A stretch of 64,000 bases of DNA from Blastococcus xanthinilyticus (GTDB taxonomy: Bacteria > Actinomycetota > Actinomycetes > Mycobacteriales > Geodermatophilaceae): positions 372,001 to 436,000 of the forward strand of contig NZ_VNHW01000002.1 in assembly GCF_008124835.1 (NCBI RefSeq). The letters run 5' to 3'. Position numbers and translations under genes: made by a program. The notes below the pieces were generated by a model that ran no database searches, had not been told where the DNA came from, and saw only the letters and a program-made list of their open reading frames with translations. Below are positions 52,940 to 60,886 of the stretch, piece after piece. Within the stretch, counting starts at the first letter, position 1, and the number at the start of each line of letters is the position of its first letter.

Positions 52940-54250
52940 GTGACTGCAGCCGCTCCCGAACTGACCCTGCGGCACCCGATCGAACGGTTCACGCTGGACA
53001 ACGGCCTGCGGGTCGTCCTCGCCCCCGACCGCAGCGTGCCGGTGGTGGCGGTGAGCGTCTACTACGACGTCGGGATGCGCAACGAGCCCGAAGGCCGCAC
53101 CGGCTTCGCCCACCTCTTCGAGCACCTGATGTTCCAGGGGTCGGCGAACGTCGCGAAGATGGAGCACGCGCGGCTCGTGCAGGCCGCCGGCGGCACGTTC
53201 AACGGCTCGACCCACCAGGACTACACGAACTACTTCGAGGCGCTCCCGAGCGAGGCGCTCGAGCGGGCCCTCTTCCTCGAGGCCGACCGCATGGCCGCCC
53301 CGGCCATCACCGAGGAGAACCTCCGCAACCAGATCGACGTGGTGAAGGAGGAGATCCGGGTCAACGTGCTCAACCGGCCCTACGGCGCCTTCCCGTGGCT
53401 GCAGCTGCCCCAGGTCGCTTTCGAGACCTTCGCCAACACCCACGACGGCTACGGCTCCTTCGTCGACCTGGAGTCCTCCACGGTCGACGACGCCACGGAC
53501 TTCTTCTCCCGGTACTACGCGCCGGGCAACGCCGTCCTGTGCATCGGGGGCGACCTCGACGTCGCCGAGACCGAGAAGCTCGTCCGCCGCTGGTTCGGGC
53601 CGGTGCCGGCCCGGCACGTCCCGCCGCTGCCGCACACCGGGGAGCCCTCGCCCACCACCGTGCGCACCGCCGTGGTCGAGGACGCGCTGGCCCCGGCCCC
53701 GGCGCTGGCCATCGGCTGGCGGGTGCCCGACCCGGTCGGCGACTTCGACTCCTACCTCGGCACGGTGCTCCTGGCCGAGCTGCTCAGCGAGGGCGACGCC
53801 TCCCGGCTGGAGCGCCGGCTGATCCACGACGACCGGATCGCCATCGCCCAGAGCAGCTACGTGGGGCTCTTCGGTGACCCCTTCGACGTCCGGGACGCGA
53901 CGCTGCTCACCACCCAGGTGCACCACCCGGCCGCCGTGCCCGCCGACCGGGTCATGGCCGCGGTGCACGAGGAGATCGGCCGGATCGCCCAGGACGGCGT
54001 CGACCCGGCCGAGCTGAGCCGGGTGCAGGCCCGCATCGAGGCGCAGCTGCTCCAGCAGGCCGACTCGGTGCTCGGCCGCACCCTCGCCTTCGCCGCCGCC
54101 GAGCTCGTCCACGGCCGCGCCGAGCTGGCCGGCGAGTTGGCCGCCCGGCTCGCCGCGGTGTCGCCGGAGGCGGTGCGGACGGCGGCCCGCGGGCTGGATC
54201 CGGGCACCGCCGCGGTGCTCGAGCTGCGACCGGCAGGAGGCGCCCGATGA
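52940..54250 (+). CDS. M16-family zinc peptidase, catalytic subunit
   Basis: 436 residues. Zinc motif GFAHLFEHLMFQGSANV, i.e. HxxEH, with the downstream Glu near EEIRVNVLNRPYG. Insulinase/processing-peptidase-like, cutting small peptides inside a closed chamber formed with a non-catalytic partner. GTG 52940 is 7 nt after TACTGT (52927-52932). Overlaps the second M16 gene by 4 nt (ATGA). Confidence 0.93.
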   Translation: MTAAAPELTLRHPIERFTLDNGLRVVLAPDRSVPVVAVSVYYDVGMRNEPEGRTGFAHLFEHLMFQGSANVAKMEHARLVQAAGGTFNGSTHQDYTNYFEALPSEALERALFLEADRMAAPAITEENLRNQIDVVKEEIRVNVLNRPYGAFPWLQLPQVAFETFANTHDGYGSFVDLESSTVDDATDFFSRYYAPGNAVLCIGGDLDVAETEKLVRRWFGPVPARHVPPLPHTGEPSPTTVRTAVVEDALAPAPALAIGWRVPDPVGDFDSYLGTVLLAELLSEGDASRLERRLIHDDRIAIAQSSYVGLFGDPFDVRDATLLTTQVHHPAAVPADRVMAAVHEEIGRIAQDGVDPAELSRVQARIEAQLLQQADSVLGRTLAFAAAELVHGRAELAGELAARLAAVSPEAVRTAARGLDPGTAAVLELRPAGGAR

Positions 54251-55611
54251 CCGCGGTCCAGGAGCCGACCCTGATCCCGCCGTTGGGCGAGCCACGCCCG
54301 CACCCGACACCGGTGGCCGCGGAGACCACGCTGCCCAACGGGCTGCGCGTCGTCGTGGTGCCCCGGCCGGGTGTGCCGCTGGTGGAGCTGCGGCTGCGGG
54401 TGCCCTTCGCGGCGTCCAACGCGCGCAACGCCGGCGTGCACGCCGCCCGCGGCGCCGTCCTGTCCGGCGCGGTGCTGCTGGGCACCCAGCGGCACGACCA
54501 GACCGACATCGCCCAGCTGCTGCAGGGCCACGGCGCCGAGCTGTCGGTCAGCACCGACGCCGACCGGCTGGTCTTCGGCACGACGCTGCTGCCCGGCGGC
54601 CTCGGGCCGGTCCTGGAGCTGCTCGCCGAACTGCTCACCGGCGCCAGCTACCCGGCCGGTCAGGTCGACGGCGAGCGCGACCGGCTGGCCGAGCGGATCG
54701 CCATCGCGCGCAGCCAGCCGGGCATGATCGCCCGCTCGGCGCTGGCCGCCCGCCGCTTCGGGGCGCACCCGTACGCCATCGGGCTCCCCGACGCCGACCT
54801 GGTGTCCGCGGTCCGCGCCCCGGCCCTGCGCCGGCTGCACCGGGAACGGGTGGTGCCGGCGGGCAGCATCCTGGTCCTGGTCGGCGACCTCGACCCGCGC
54901 GCGGCCGCCGACACCGTGGCCGCCGCGCTCGAGGGCTGGACGGCGACCGGCAAGGCCGTGGAGACCCCGCCGGTCGGCGAGCAGCGGGTGCCGGGCATCG
55001 AGCTGGTCGACCGGCCCGGGGCGGTGCAGTCCAACCTCCGGCTGGGCGGGCTGGCTCCCAGCCGCACCGATCCCGAACTGCCCGCGCTGCGCCTCGCCGC
55101 CATGATCTTCGGCGGTTACTTCTCCTCGCGGCTGGTCGAGAACATCCGCGAGCGCCGCGGGTACAGCTACAGCCCGCGCAGCGCGGTCGAGCACCAGCGC
55201 GCCGCCTCGTCCTTCCTGGTGGAGGCCGACGTCGCCACCGAGGTGACCGGCCCGGCGCTGCTGGAGACGCTCTACGAGCTGGGGCGCATGAGCCTGACCC
55301 CGGTCACGGAGGCCGAGCTGGACGCCGCCCGCCGGTACATCCTGGGCAGCATGGCGCTGTCGACCTCCACCCACGCCGGGCTGGCCAGCACCCTGTCCGC
55401 GCTGCTCGGCGTGGGTCTGCCGGCCGACTGGCTGACCACCCATCAGCGCGACCTCACCGAGGTGACCGTCGAGCAGGTGCAGGCCGCGGCGGCCCGCTAC
55501 CTGGCGCCCGAGGCCCTCACCGCGGTCGTCGTCGGCGACGCCGGCCGGGTCGCCGCCGAGCTGGGCACGCTGGCCCCGGTCACCGTCTCCGGGGGCGGCG
55601 ACCCGGCATGA
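54247..55611 (+). CDS. M16-family peptidase, non-catalytic subunit
   Basis: 454 residues, homologous to the preceding gene but lacking HxxEH (the region reads NAGVHAARGAVLSGAVLLG). It keeps the R/Y substrate-binding pair, ERRGYSYSPRSAVEH, so it probably forms the inactive half of an M16B heterodimer. Overlaps both neighbours by 4 nt, so the M16 pair and nudC are coupled. Confidence 0.92.
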   Translation: MTAVQEPTLIPPLGEPRPHPTPVAAETTLPNGLRVVVVPRPGVPLVELRLRVPFAASNARNAGVHAARGAVLSGAVLLGTQRHDQTDIAQLLQGHGAELSVSTDADRLVFGTTLLPGGLGPVLELLAELLTGASYPAGQVDGERDRLAERIAIARSQPGMIARSALAARRFGAHPYAIGLPDADLVSAVRAPALRRLHRERVVPAGSILVLVGDLDPRAAADTVAAALEGWTATGKAVETPPVGEQRVPGIELVDRPGAVQSNLRLGGLAPSRTDPELPALRLAAMIFGGYFSSRLVENIRERRGYSYSPRSAVEHQRAASSFLVEADVATEVTGPALLETLYELGRMSLTPVTEAELDAARRYILGSMALSTSTHAGLASTLSALLGVGLPADWLTTHQRDLTEVTVEQVQAAAARYLAPEALTAVVVGDAGRVAAELGTLAPVTVSGGGDPA

Positions 55612-56501
55612 CCGGCGCGCCGGGCGGGAACGGGTGGCCGCTGCTCTCGCGGACCGCGCACGACCGGGCGCACCTGGCCCGGCTGCTGCCCGACCCCGCC
55701 GGTGGCCGCCCGGTGCGGGTGCTGACCGTCGACCCCCAGCGCACCGTGCCGGTGCAGGAGGGCCCGTCGGGTCCGGTCCTGGTGTGGGACGAGCGCCCGG
55801 AGCTGCCCGCGGGAGCGGTGTACCTCGGGGAGGACGGGGGCGTGCCGTACGCCGCCGTCCGCGGGGAGCGGGCGCTCACGGTGAACGGCCGCCCGGTGGA
55901 CCGCTGGGCCGGGCTGCGGGATCTCGGCGCCGACCTCGGCGACCTGGACGCCGGCCTGCTGGTCGAGGCCGTCGGCATCCTGGAGTGGCACGAGCGGCAC
56001 CGGTTCAGCCCCCTCACCGGGGTGCCGACCACCGTGGAGCGGGCCGGCTGGACGCAGCGCGACCCGACGACGGGGGTCGAGTTCTTCCCGCGCGTCGACC
56101 CCGCGGTGATCATGCTCGTCCACGACGGCGCCGACCGTGTGGTGCTCGGCCGGCAGGCGGTCTGGCCACCCGGGCGGTTCTCCATCCTGGCCGGCTTCGT
56201 CGAGCCGGGGGAGTCCGCCGAGGCGGCGGTGGCGCGCGAGGTCGAGGAGGAGGTCGGGCTGCGGGTCACCGACGTCCGGTACGTCGCCAGCCAGCCCTGG
56301 CCGTTCCCGCAGTCGCTGATGCTCGGCTTCGTGGCGCGCGTCGACGGCGCCGAGGAGATCCGCGTCGACCCGACCGAGATCGAGGAGGCGCGCTGGTTCA
56401 CCCGCGACGAGCTGCGCGCACCCGACGAGCGGCTCGCCATCCCGCCGTCGATCTCGATCGCGCGGCACATCCTCGACCGGTGGGTGGCCGGCGAGCTCTA
56501 G
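55608..56501 (+). CDS. nudC: NAD(+) diphosphatase NudC, without zinc Cys residues
   Basis: Hydrolyses NADH/NAD+ to NMN(H) and AMP, and in other bacteria removes NAD caps from RNA. 297 residues. C-terminal Nudix box GFVEPGESAEAAVAREVEEEVGL and the family tag SQPWPFPQSLM. The zinc-ribbon region reads RHRFSPLTGVPTTVERAGWTQRD: all four Cys are replaced, and the protein has no Cys at all. The start overlaps the M16 stop. Convergent with the uridine-kinase-like gene; the two stop codons overlap at CTCTAG. Confidence 0.92.
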   Translation: MTGAPGGNGWPLLSRTAHDRAHLARLLPDPAGGRPVRVLTVDPQRTVPVQEGPSGPVLVWDERPELPAGAVYLGEDGGVPYAAVRGERALTVNGRPVDRWAGLRDLGADLGDLDAGLLVEAVGILEWHERHRFSPLTGVPTTVERAGWTQRDPTTGVEFFPRVDPAVIMLVHDGADRVVLGRQAVWPPGRFSILAGFVEPGESAEAAVAREVEEEVGLRVTDVRYVASQPWPFPQSLMLGFVARVDGAEEIRVDPTEIEEARWFTRDELRAPDERLAIPPSISIARHILDRWVAGEL

Positions 56502-56546
56502 GACGGCGAGTTCTGGGACGACGAGTTCTGGGACGAGCTCTGGGAC
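56490..56546. repeat. 15-bp tandem repeat spanning two convergent stop codons
   Basis: Four units: GGCGAGCTCTAGGAC, GGCGAGTTCTGGGAC, GACGAGTTCTGGGAC and a 12-bp GAGCTCTGGGAC. The first unit holds the nudC stop and the opposite-strand stop of the kinase-like gene; the rest encode its SQNSS-rich tail. Confidence 0.85.
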
Positions 56547-57196
56547 GGGGCCCAGCGGCCGCCGAGGACGAGAGCCGGGCGGTCGGGGTGATCGGCCAGC
56601 ACCACCGCGTCGGCGAGCGCCACCGGGTCGACCTCGGTGTCGTAGCGGTCGAACGCCGGCAGCGCCCACGCGTCCCCGGCCGCGGTCCGGCGCCGCCGGG
56701 CGGCCGGTGACACCCGCAGGTGCACCACGGCGTCCAGGGCCAGCCCCAGCCCCTGCAGCATCGTCCCGGCGAGCAGCAGCACGGCGCCGGCTGGCGCGGG
56801 CTGCCGGGGCAGGCGGGCGGCCCGGTCGCGGGTGAGGTCCCACAGCACCGGCAGGTACACCCCGGAGCCACCCGGGCCGAGGGGCCCCAGCACCTCACGG
56901 GTCAGCGCGCCGGCGTCCAGCCAGTCGGTGTAGCGGGCGTCGGGGTCGGTGCGGCCGTGCTCCAGCCGCAGCGAGGCCGGCCGGTAGAAGCCCGTGGCCG
57001 GCACCACCACGGCGCCGCGCCCCAGCGCCGGGAGCCGCTCGGCGATGGCGGCGGCGAGGGCCTCGGGGCCGGCCAGCTCGGGGCCGTCGACGGCCACCCG
57101 CAGCGCGGCCGCCCCCGGCTCGGCGGGCGTGCCGGACAGCAGTGCGGCGAGACGGTCGGCGAGGGCGTCGGGGGAGAGCGGCTCCGGCCGGCTCAG
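56498..57196 (-). CDS. Uridine-kinase-like protein with degenerate P-loop
   Basis: 232 residues if begun at CTG 57196; the conservative GTG 57097 gives 199. Nucleoside-kinase-like segments: LRVAVDGPELAGPEALAAAI, AVVVPATGFYRP, DWLDAGALTREVLGPL, LLAGTMLQGLGLAL. The P-loop position reads GPELAGPEA, without the Walker Lys, so kinase activity is doubtful. CTG 57196 overlaps the ANTAR gene stop (CTGA) exactly as the preceding pair overlaps (GTGA), and it puts strand 1 before the P-loop, so I favour it. The tail is Ser/Gln/Asn-rich from the 15-bp repeat. Confidence 0.7.
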   Translation of the reverse strand: MSRPEPLSPDALADRLAALLSGTPAEPGAAALRVAVDGPELAGPEALAAAIAERLPALGRGAVVVPATGFYRPASLRLEHGRTDPDARYTDWLDAGALTREVLGPLGPGGSGVYLPVLWDLTRDRAARLPRQPAPAGAVLLLAGTMLQGLGLALDAVVHLRVSPAARRRRTAAGDAWALPAFDRYDTEVDPVALADAVVLADHPDRPALVLGGRWAPSQSSSQNSSSQNSPS

Positions 57197-57819
57197 GAGC
57201 GGCCGTCCGCCGTCGCGACCACGGCGCCGCGCACCGGGCGGGGAGCGGGCGCCGCCGGAGCGGCGGCCGGCACGGGCACGGGCACGGCCGGCTCCGGCGC
57301 GTCGACGGCCAGGCCGTCGAGCACCTCGCGGGCGAGGTCGACGACGGGCCGGCCCTGCGTGCGGGCCTCCCGGCGCAGCGCCTCGAACGCCGCCCGCGGG
57401 CTGGACCCGTGCCGCTCGGCGAGGACGCCGATCGCGCGCTCGGTGCTGACCCGGGCGGCGAGCGCGTGCTCCAGCTGGGCGACGGTGCGCTCCAGCCCGG
57501 CGATCCGCGCGTCCGTGCCGTTCGTCTCCTCCGGGTCACCGACCGGGCCGCGCGCCGCGCGCCGGGCGGAGCGGTCGGGCTCGGGCAGCCCACCCCACTC
57601 GTCGGCGACCAGGTCGGCCAGCGTCATCCCCTCGACGAGGCTCTCGACGTGGTCGCCCGGCAGCCCGCCACCCGGCAGCGGGACGACGACCCACCCCCGG
57701 GCTCCGCGGGTGATCGCGACGCGGGGTGCGTCGGAGCGCGGGCACCCGGTGCCCTCCGGGCGACCGGCGGGCTCGTCGAGCCGGTCGGAGGGCCGGGGGC
57801 CGGGGACCACGGGTCTCAC
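57193..57819 (-). CDS. ANTAR-domain protein
   Basis: 208 residues. N-terminal part (about 1-95) has no recognised sensor domain but contains VAITRGARGWVVVPLPGGGLPGDHVESLVEGMTLADLVADEW in segments. A coiled segment ARIAGLERTVAQLEHALAARV precedes the ANTAR helices RVSTERAIGVLAERHGSSPRAAFEALRREARTQGRPVVDLAREVLDG (split), which bind double-hairpin RNA and prevent termination. Overlaps the mycoredoxin stop by GTGA. Its RNA target is unknown. Confidence 0.8.
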   Translation of the reverse strand: MRPVVPGPRPSDRLDEPAGRPEGTGCPRSDAPRVAITRGARGWVVVPLPGGGLPGDHVESLVEGMTLADLVADEWGGLPEPDRSARRAARGPVGDPEETNGTDARIAGLERTVAQLEHALAARVSTERAIGVLAERHGSSPRAAFEALRREARTQGRPVVDLAREVLDGLAVDAPEPAVPVPVPAAAPAAPAPRPVRGAVVATADGRS

Positions 57820-58082
57820 GCCTCCGGGAGCTGTGCGAGCTGGGCCTTGACCGCCTCGATGCCCGGGTTGGTCAGCGCGCTCCCGTCCGTGAAGATCAGG
57901 GTGGGCACGGTGCGGTTGCCCCCGTTGGCCGACATGACCAGCTCCGCCGCCTGCGGGTCGGTCTCGATGTCGACCTCGGCGAACTGGATCCCCTCGCGCT
58001 GCATCAGCTTCTTCAGCCGCACGCAGTAGCCGCACCACGTGGTGGTGTACATCGTGACGGGGGCGCCGGGGGTCGTGGTCAT
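57816..58082 (-). CDS. mrx1: Mycoredoxin
   Basis: 88-residue glutaredoxin-fold oxidoreductase that uses mycothiol to reduce mixed disulphides. Active site TTWCGYCVRLKKLM (CxxC). Also MYTTT and the cis-Pro region NRTVPTLIF, then TNPGIEAVKAQL. In mycobacteria it sits by uvrD2, as here. ATG 58082 has GGGAG upstream. First gene of a tightly overlapped set mrx1, ANTAR, kinase-like. Confidence 0.94.
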   Translation of the reverse strand: MTTTPGAPVTMYTTTWCGYCVRLKKLMQREGIQFAEVDIETDPQAAELVMSANGGNRTVPTLIFTDGSALTNPGIEAVKAQLAQLPEA

Positions 58083-58267
58083 CGCGGGGGAGTCTCCCTG
58101 TTCGTGCCGAGCGGGTCCAGCCCCGGGACGGGGGTGGTGTGCGTGCATGCCAACGTGCGCCCCCTGGGGATGCTTCCCACCGCCCGTCGGTGCCGGCTGG
58201 GAGGATCGTCCCCGGAGCCGGACCGGCTCCGGCGGGCAGGACGAGGGATGGGAAAGGCGGACCGGGC

Positions 58268-60262
58268 GTGGCACGAGCGGACGCGGAGGCCGTGCTGGCG
58301 GGTCTGGACGACGAGCAGCGTGCGGCCGCGCAGGCGGTCTCCGGACCGGTGTGCATCCTCGCGGGTGCCGGCACGGGGAAGACCCGGACGATCACCCACC
58401 GGATCGCCTACGGCGTGCACACCGGCACCTACGTGCCCGAGCAGGTGCTGGCGGTGACCTTCACCGCGCGGGCCGCGGGAGAGCTGCGGGGCCGGCTGGC
58501 CGCGCTCGACGTCGGCGGGGTCCAGGCGCGCACGTTCCACGCCGCGGCCATGCGCCAGCTCCGGTACTTCGCCCCCCGCGTGCTCGGTGGGCCGATGCCC
58601 GGGCTGATCGAGAACAAGCTGCGCGTGGTCGCCTCGGCGGCGGCCCGCAACCGGCTCACCACCGACCGCACCAGCCTGCGCGACCTCGCCAGCGAGATCG
58701 AGTGGGCCAAGACCACGCTGGCCACGCCGGAGGACTACCCGGCCCGCGCGAAGGCCGCCGGGCGCGAGGCGCCGTTCGAGCCGGCCGCCGTGGCCGCGGT
58801 GTACGCCAGCTACGAGCAGGCGAAGCAGCGCGACGGCGCCCTGGACTTCGAGGACCTGCTGCTGGTCACCGCCTACGCCATCGAGGAGCACCAGGACGTC
58901 GCGCGGCAGGTGCGCGCGCAGTACCGGCACTTCGTCGTCGACGAGTACCAGGACGTCAACCCGCTGCAGCAGCGGCTGCTCGACGCGTGGCTGGGCGGCC
59001 GGGCCGAGATCTGCGTGGTCGGTGACCCGAACCAGACGATCTACTCCTTCACCGGCGCCGACCCCGACTACCTGCTCGGCTTCGCCGACCGCTACGCGGA
59101 CTCGGCGGTCGTGAAGCTCGAGCGCGACTACCGGTCCACGCCGCAGGTCGTCGGGCTGGCCAACCGGCTGATCGGCCAGGCGCCGCCGCGCAAGGGCCTG
59201 CCCGGGCTGCGCCTGCTCGGCCAGCGGGCGGGGGGCCCCGAGCCGACGTTCGTCGAGCACCCCGACGAGCCGGCCGAGGCCGCGGCGGTCGCGGCGCGGT
59301 GCAAGGCGCTGGTCGACGACGGCACGCCCGCCGCCGAGATCGCCGTGCTGTTCCGCATCAACGCCCAGTCGCAGGTGTACGAGTCCGCGCTGGCCGACGC
59401 CGGCGTCCCGTACGTGCTCAAGGGCGGCGAACGCTTCTTCGAGCGCCCCGAGGTCCGCGAGGCGGTGATCCTGCTGCGCGGGGCGGCGGCAGGTGGCAAC
59501 GAGCCGGGCATGCTCGTGCCCGCCGTCCGCGACGTGCTCGCCTCCACCGGGTGGGTGGAGCACCGGCCGCCGCCGGGAGGCGCGGCGCGGGATCGCTGGC
59601 AGTCGCTCGCGGCGCTGGTCGACCTCGCGGTCGACCTGGTGGCCGAGCACCCCTCGCTGGACCTGGCGGGCTTCGTCACGCACCTCGCCGAGCGCGCCGA
59701 CGCCCAGCACGCCCCGACCGTCCAGGGCGTCACGCTCGCGTCCATGCACGCGGCCAAGGGCCTGGAGTGGGACGTCGTCTTCGTGGTCGGCCTGGTCGAC
59801 GGCGTGCTGCCGATCGCGCAGTCGCTGAGTCGGCCCGAGGCGGTGGACGAGGAGCGCCGGCTGCTCTACGTGGCGATCACCCGCGCCCGCGAGCAGCTCA
59901 CCCTCTCCTGGTCCCTGGCCCGCAACCCCGGTGGCCGGCGGTCCCGCCCGCGCAGCCGGTTCCTCGACGGGCTGGCCCCCGACTCCGGCCCGACCGCGCC
60001 GCCGGCCCGCCGGTCCGCCAAGCGACCCAAGGTGGTGCTCGAGGGCGAGGCGGGCGAGCTGTTCGAGCGGCTCCGGGCCTGGCGCAGCCAGGCCGCGCAA
60101 TCCGCGTCGGTGCCGGCCTACGTCGTCTTCACCGACGCGACCCTGCAGGCGATCGCCGAGACCCGCCCCGCCAGTCTGCGGGAGCTCTCCGGCCTGCCCG
60201 GGATCGGTGCCCGGAAGCTGGAGCTCTACGGCGAGGACGTGCTGGCCGCCGTCACCGGCTGA
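58268..60262 (+). CDS. uvrD2: ATP-dependent DNA helicase UvrD2 with HRDC domain
   Basis: 3'-5' DNA helicase, essential in mycobacteria. 664 residues. Helicase motifs: LDDEQRAAAQAVSGPVCILAGAGTGKTRTI split (Q motif, Walker A), VTFTARAAGELRGRL, VVDEYQDVNPLQQRLL, GDPNQTIYSFTGADP, ASMHAAKGLEWDVVFVVGL, and YVAITRAREQLTLSW. The C-terminus has RRSAKRPKVVLEGEAGELFERLRAWRSQAA and an HRDC domain. Start GTG 58268 keeps the Q motif near the N-terminus. Synteny with mrx1 and whiB7 supports the name. Confidence 0.94.
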   Translation: MARADAEAVLAGLDDEQRAAAQAVSGPVCILAGAGTGKTRTITHRIAYGVHTGTYVPEQVLAVTFTARAAGELRGRLAALDVGGVQARTFHAAAMRQLRYFAPRVLGGPMPGLIENKLRVVASAAARNRLTTDRTSLRDLASEIEWAKTTLATPEDYPARAKAAGREAPFEPAAVAAVYASYEQAKQRDGALDFEDLLLVTAYAIEEHQDVARQVRAQYRHFVVDEYQDVNPLQQRLLDAWLGGRAEICVVGDPNQTIYSFTGADPDYLLGFADRYADSAVVKLERDYRSTPQVVGLANRLIGQAPPRKGLPGLRLLGQRAGGPEPTFVEHPDEPAEAAAVAARCKALVDDGTPAAEIAVLFRINAQSQVYESALADAGVPYVLKGGERFFERPEVREAVILLRGAAAGGNEPGMLVPAVRDVLASTGWVEHRPPPGGAARDRWQSLAALVDLAVDLVAEHPSLDLAGFVTHLAERADAQHAPTVQGVTLASMHAAKGLEWDVVFVVGLVDGVLPIAQSLSRPEAVDEERRLLYVAITRAREQLTLSWSLARNPGGRRSRPRSRFLDGLAPDSGPTAPPARRSAKRPKVVLEGEAGELFERLRAWRSQAAQSASVPAYVVFTDATLQAIAETRPASLRELSGLPGIGARKLELYGEDVLAAVTG

Positions 60263-60337
60263 CGGGTGAGGGCGCCGTCGCCGAGGGCGACGGCAGGCGG
60301 CTCCGGGACCGGCGCGGGCCCCGTCCGGAGGAAACCG

Positions 60338-60379
60338 GATTTAATTCGATTGACCCCGTCTCCGGCGGGGTCATAGTGT
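60338..60379 (+). promoter_or_regulatory. WhiB7-type promoter for the whiB7 leader
   Basis: TTGACC (60350-60355), 18-bp spacer, TAGTGT (60374-60379), with an A+T-rich block GGATTTAATTCGA just upstream of the -35 (60338-60349). WhiB7-activated promoters in actinobacteria have such an A+T block next to the -35. The spacer holds a dyad GACCCCG-N7-CGGGGTC (60352-60372), which may be a regulator site or the uvrD2 terminator. Confidence 0.65.
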
Positions 60380-60456
60380 CCCGTCGCACACCAGCTGCGC
60401 CCCCCAGCGCGCCCGGCCGACCGGCCGGCGCAGAACGAGGAAGGAGGGGACCTTCG

Positions 60457-60747
60457 ATGATCAGCACCACGTGGACCACCGCGGCCTCCGACCTCCTCGT
60501 CCGGGGCGGCGTCGACGTGCGCGAGCGCGGCCCGGTCATGGCTGCGTCCGCCGCTCCGATCCAGGGCACCGGTCTGCCCCTCGCCGCCTGCACCGGCGGT
60601 GCCGTGGCCACCGGCCTGATCGGGTCGACCGCCGGCCGGCGCCGGACGTCGCTGCGCATCGTCGAGCGCTTCCTCGCGCCCACCTACCTGCCCCAGAACG
60701 ACAACACCACCCTCGGGCTCCCAGCCCCGGGGAGATCGCTGAGCTAG
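60457..60747 (+). CDS. Leader ORF upstream of whiB7
   Basis: 96 codons, preceded by GGAAGGAGGGG, one of the strongest SDs in the window. Basic/hydrophilic with no recognised domain: MISTTWTTAASDLLVRGG at the start, and RRRTSLRIVERFLAPTYLP near the end. The TAG stop (60745-60747) lies inside a small hairpin TGAGCT-AGC-AGCTCA and 20 nt before the terminator stem. Likely a regulatory uORF, as in mycobacterial and streptomycete whiB7 leaders, though longer than those usually described. Could also be a genuine small protein. Confidence 0.55.
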   Translation: MISTTWTTAASDLLVRGGVDVRERGPVMAASAAPIQGTGLPLAACTGGAVATGLIGSTAGRRRTSLRIVERFLAPTYLPQNDNTTLGLPAPGRSLS

Positions 60748-60766
60748 CAGCTCACCGGTCCTCCTC

Positions 60767-60811
60767 GAGGCCGCGGAACCCGAACCCCGGGATCCGCGGC
60801 CTCTTCGTTTC
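60767..60811 (+). terminator. Attenuator-type terminator in whiB7 leader
   Basis: Perfect 11-bp stem GAGGCCGCGGA (60767-60777) with TCCGCGGCCTC (60793-60803), 15-nt loop, followed by TTCGTTTCT. It lies between the leader ORF and the whiB7 GTG, so read-through is needed to express whiB7. Confidence 0.75.
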
Positions 60812-60886
60812 TCCGCGGCACCCGGCCCCGACTTCGGTCGGCGGACCCCCGCCGGCCGTACCTGACGAGTACGAGGAGGAGCGGCA

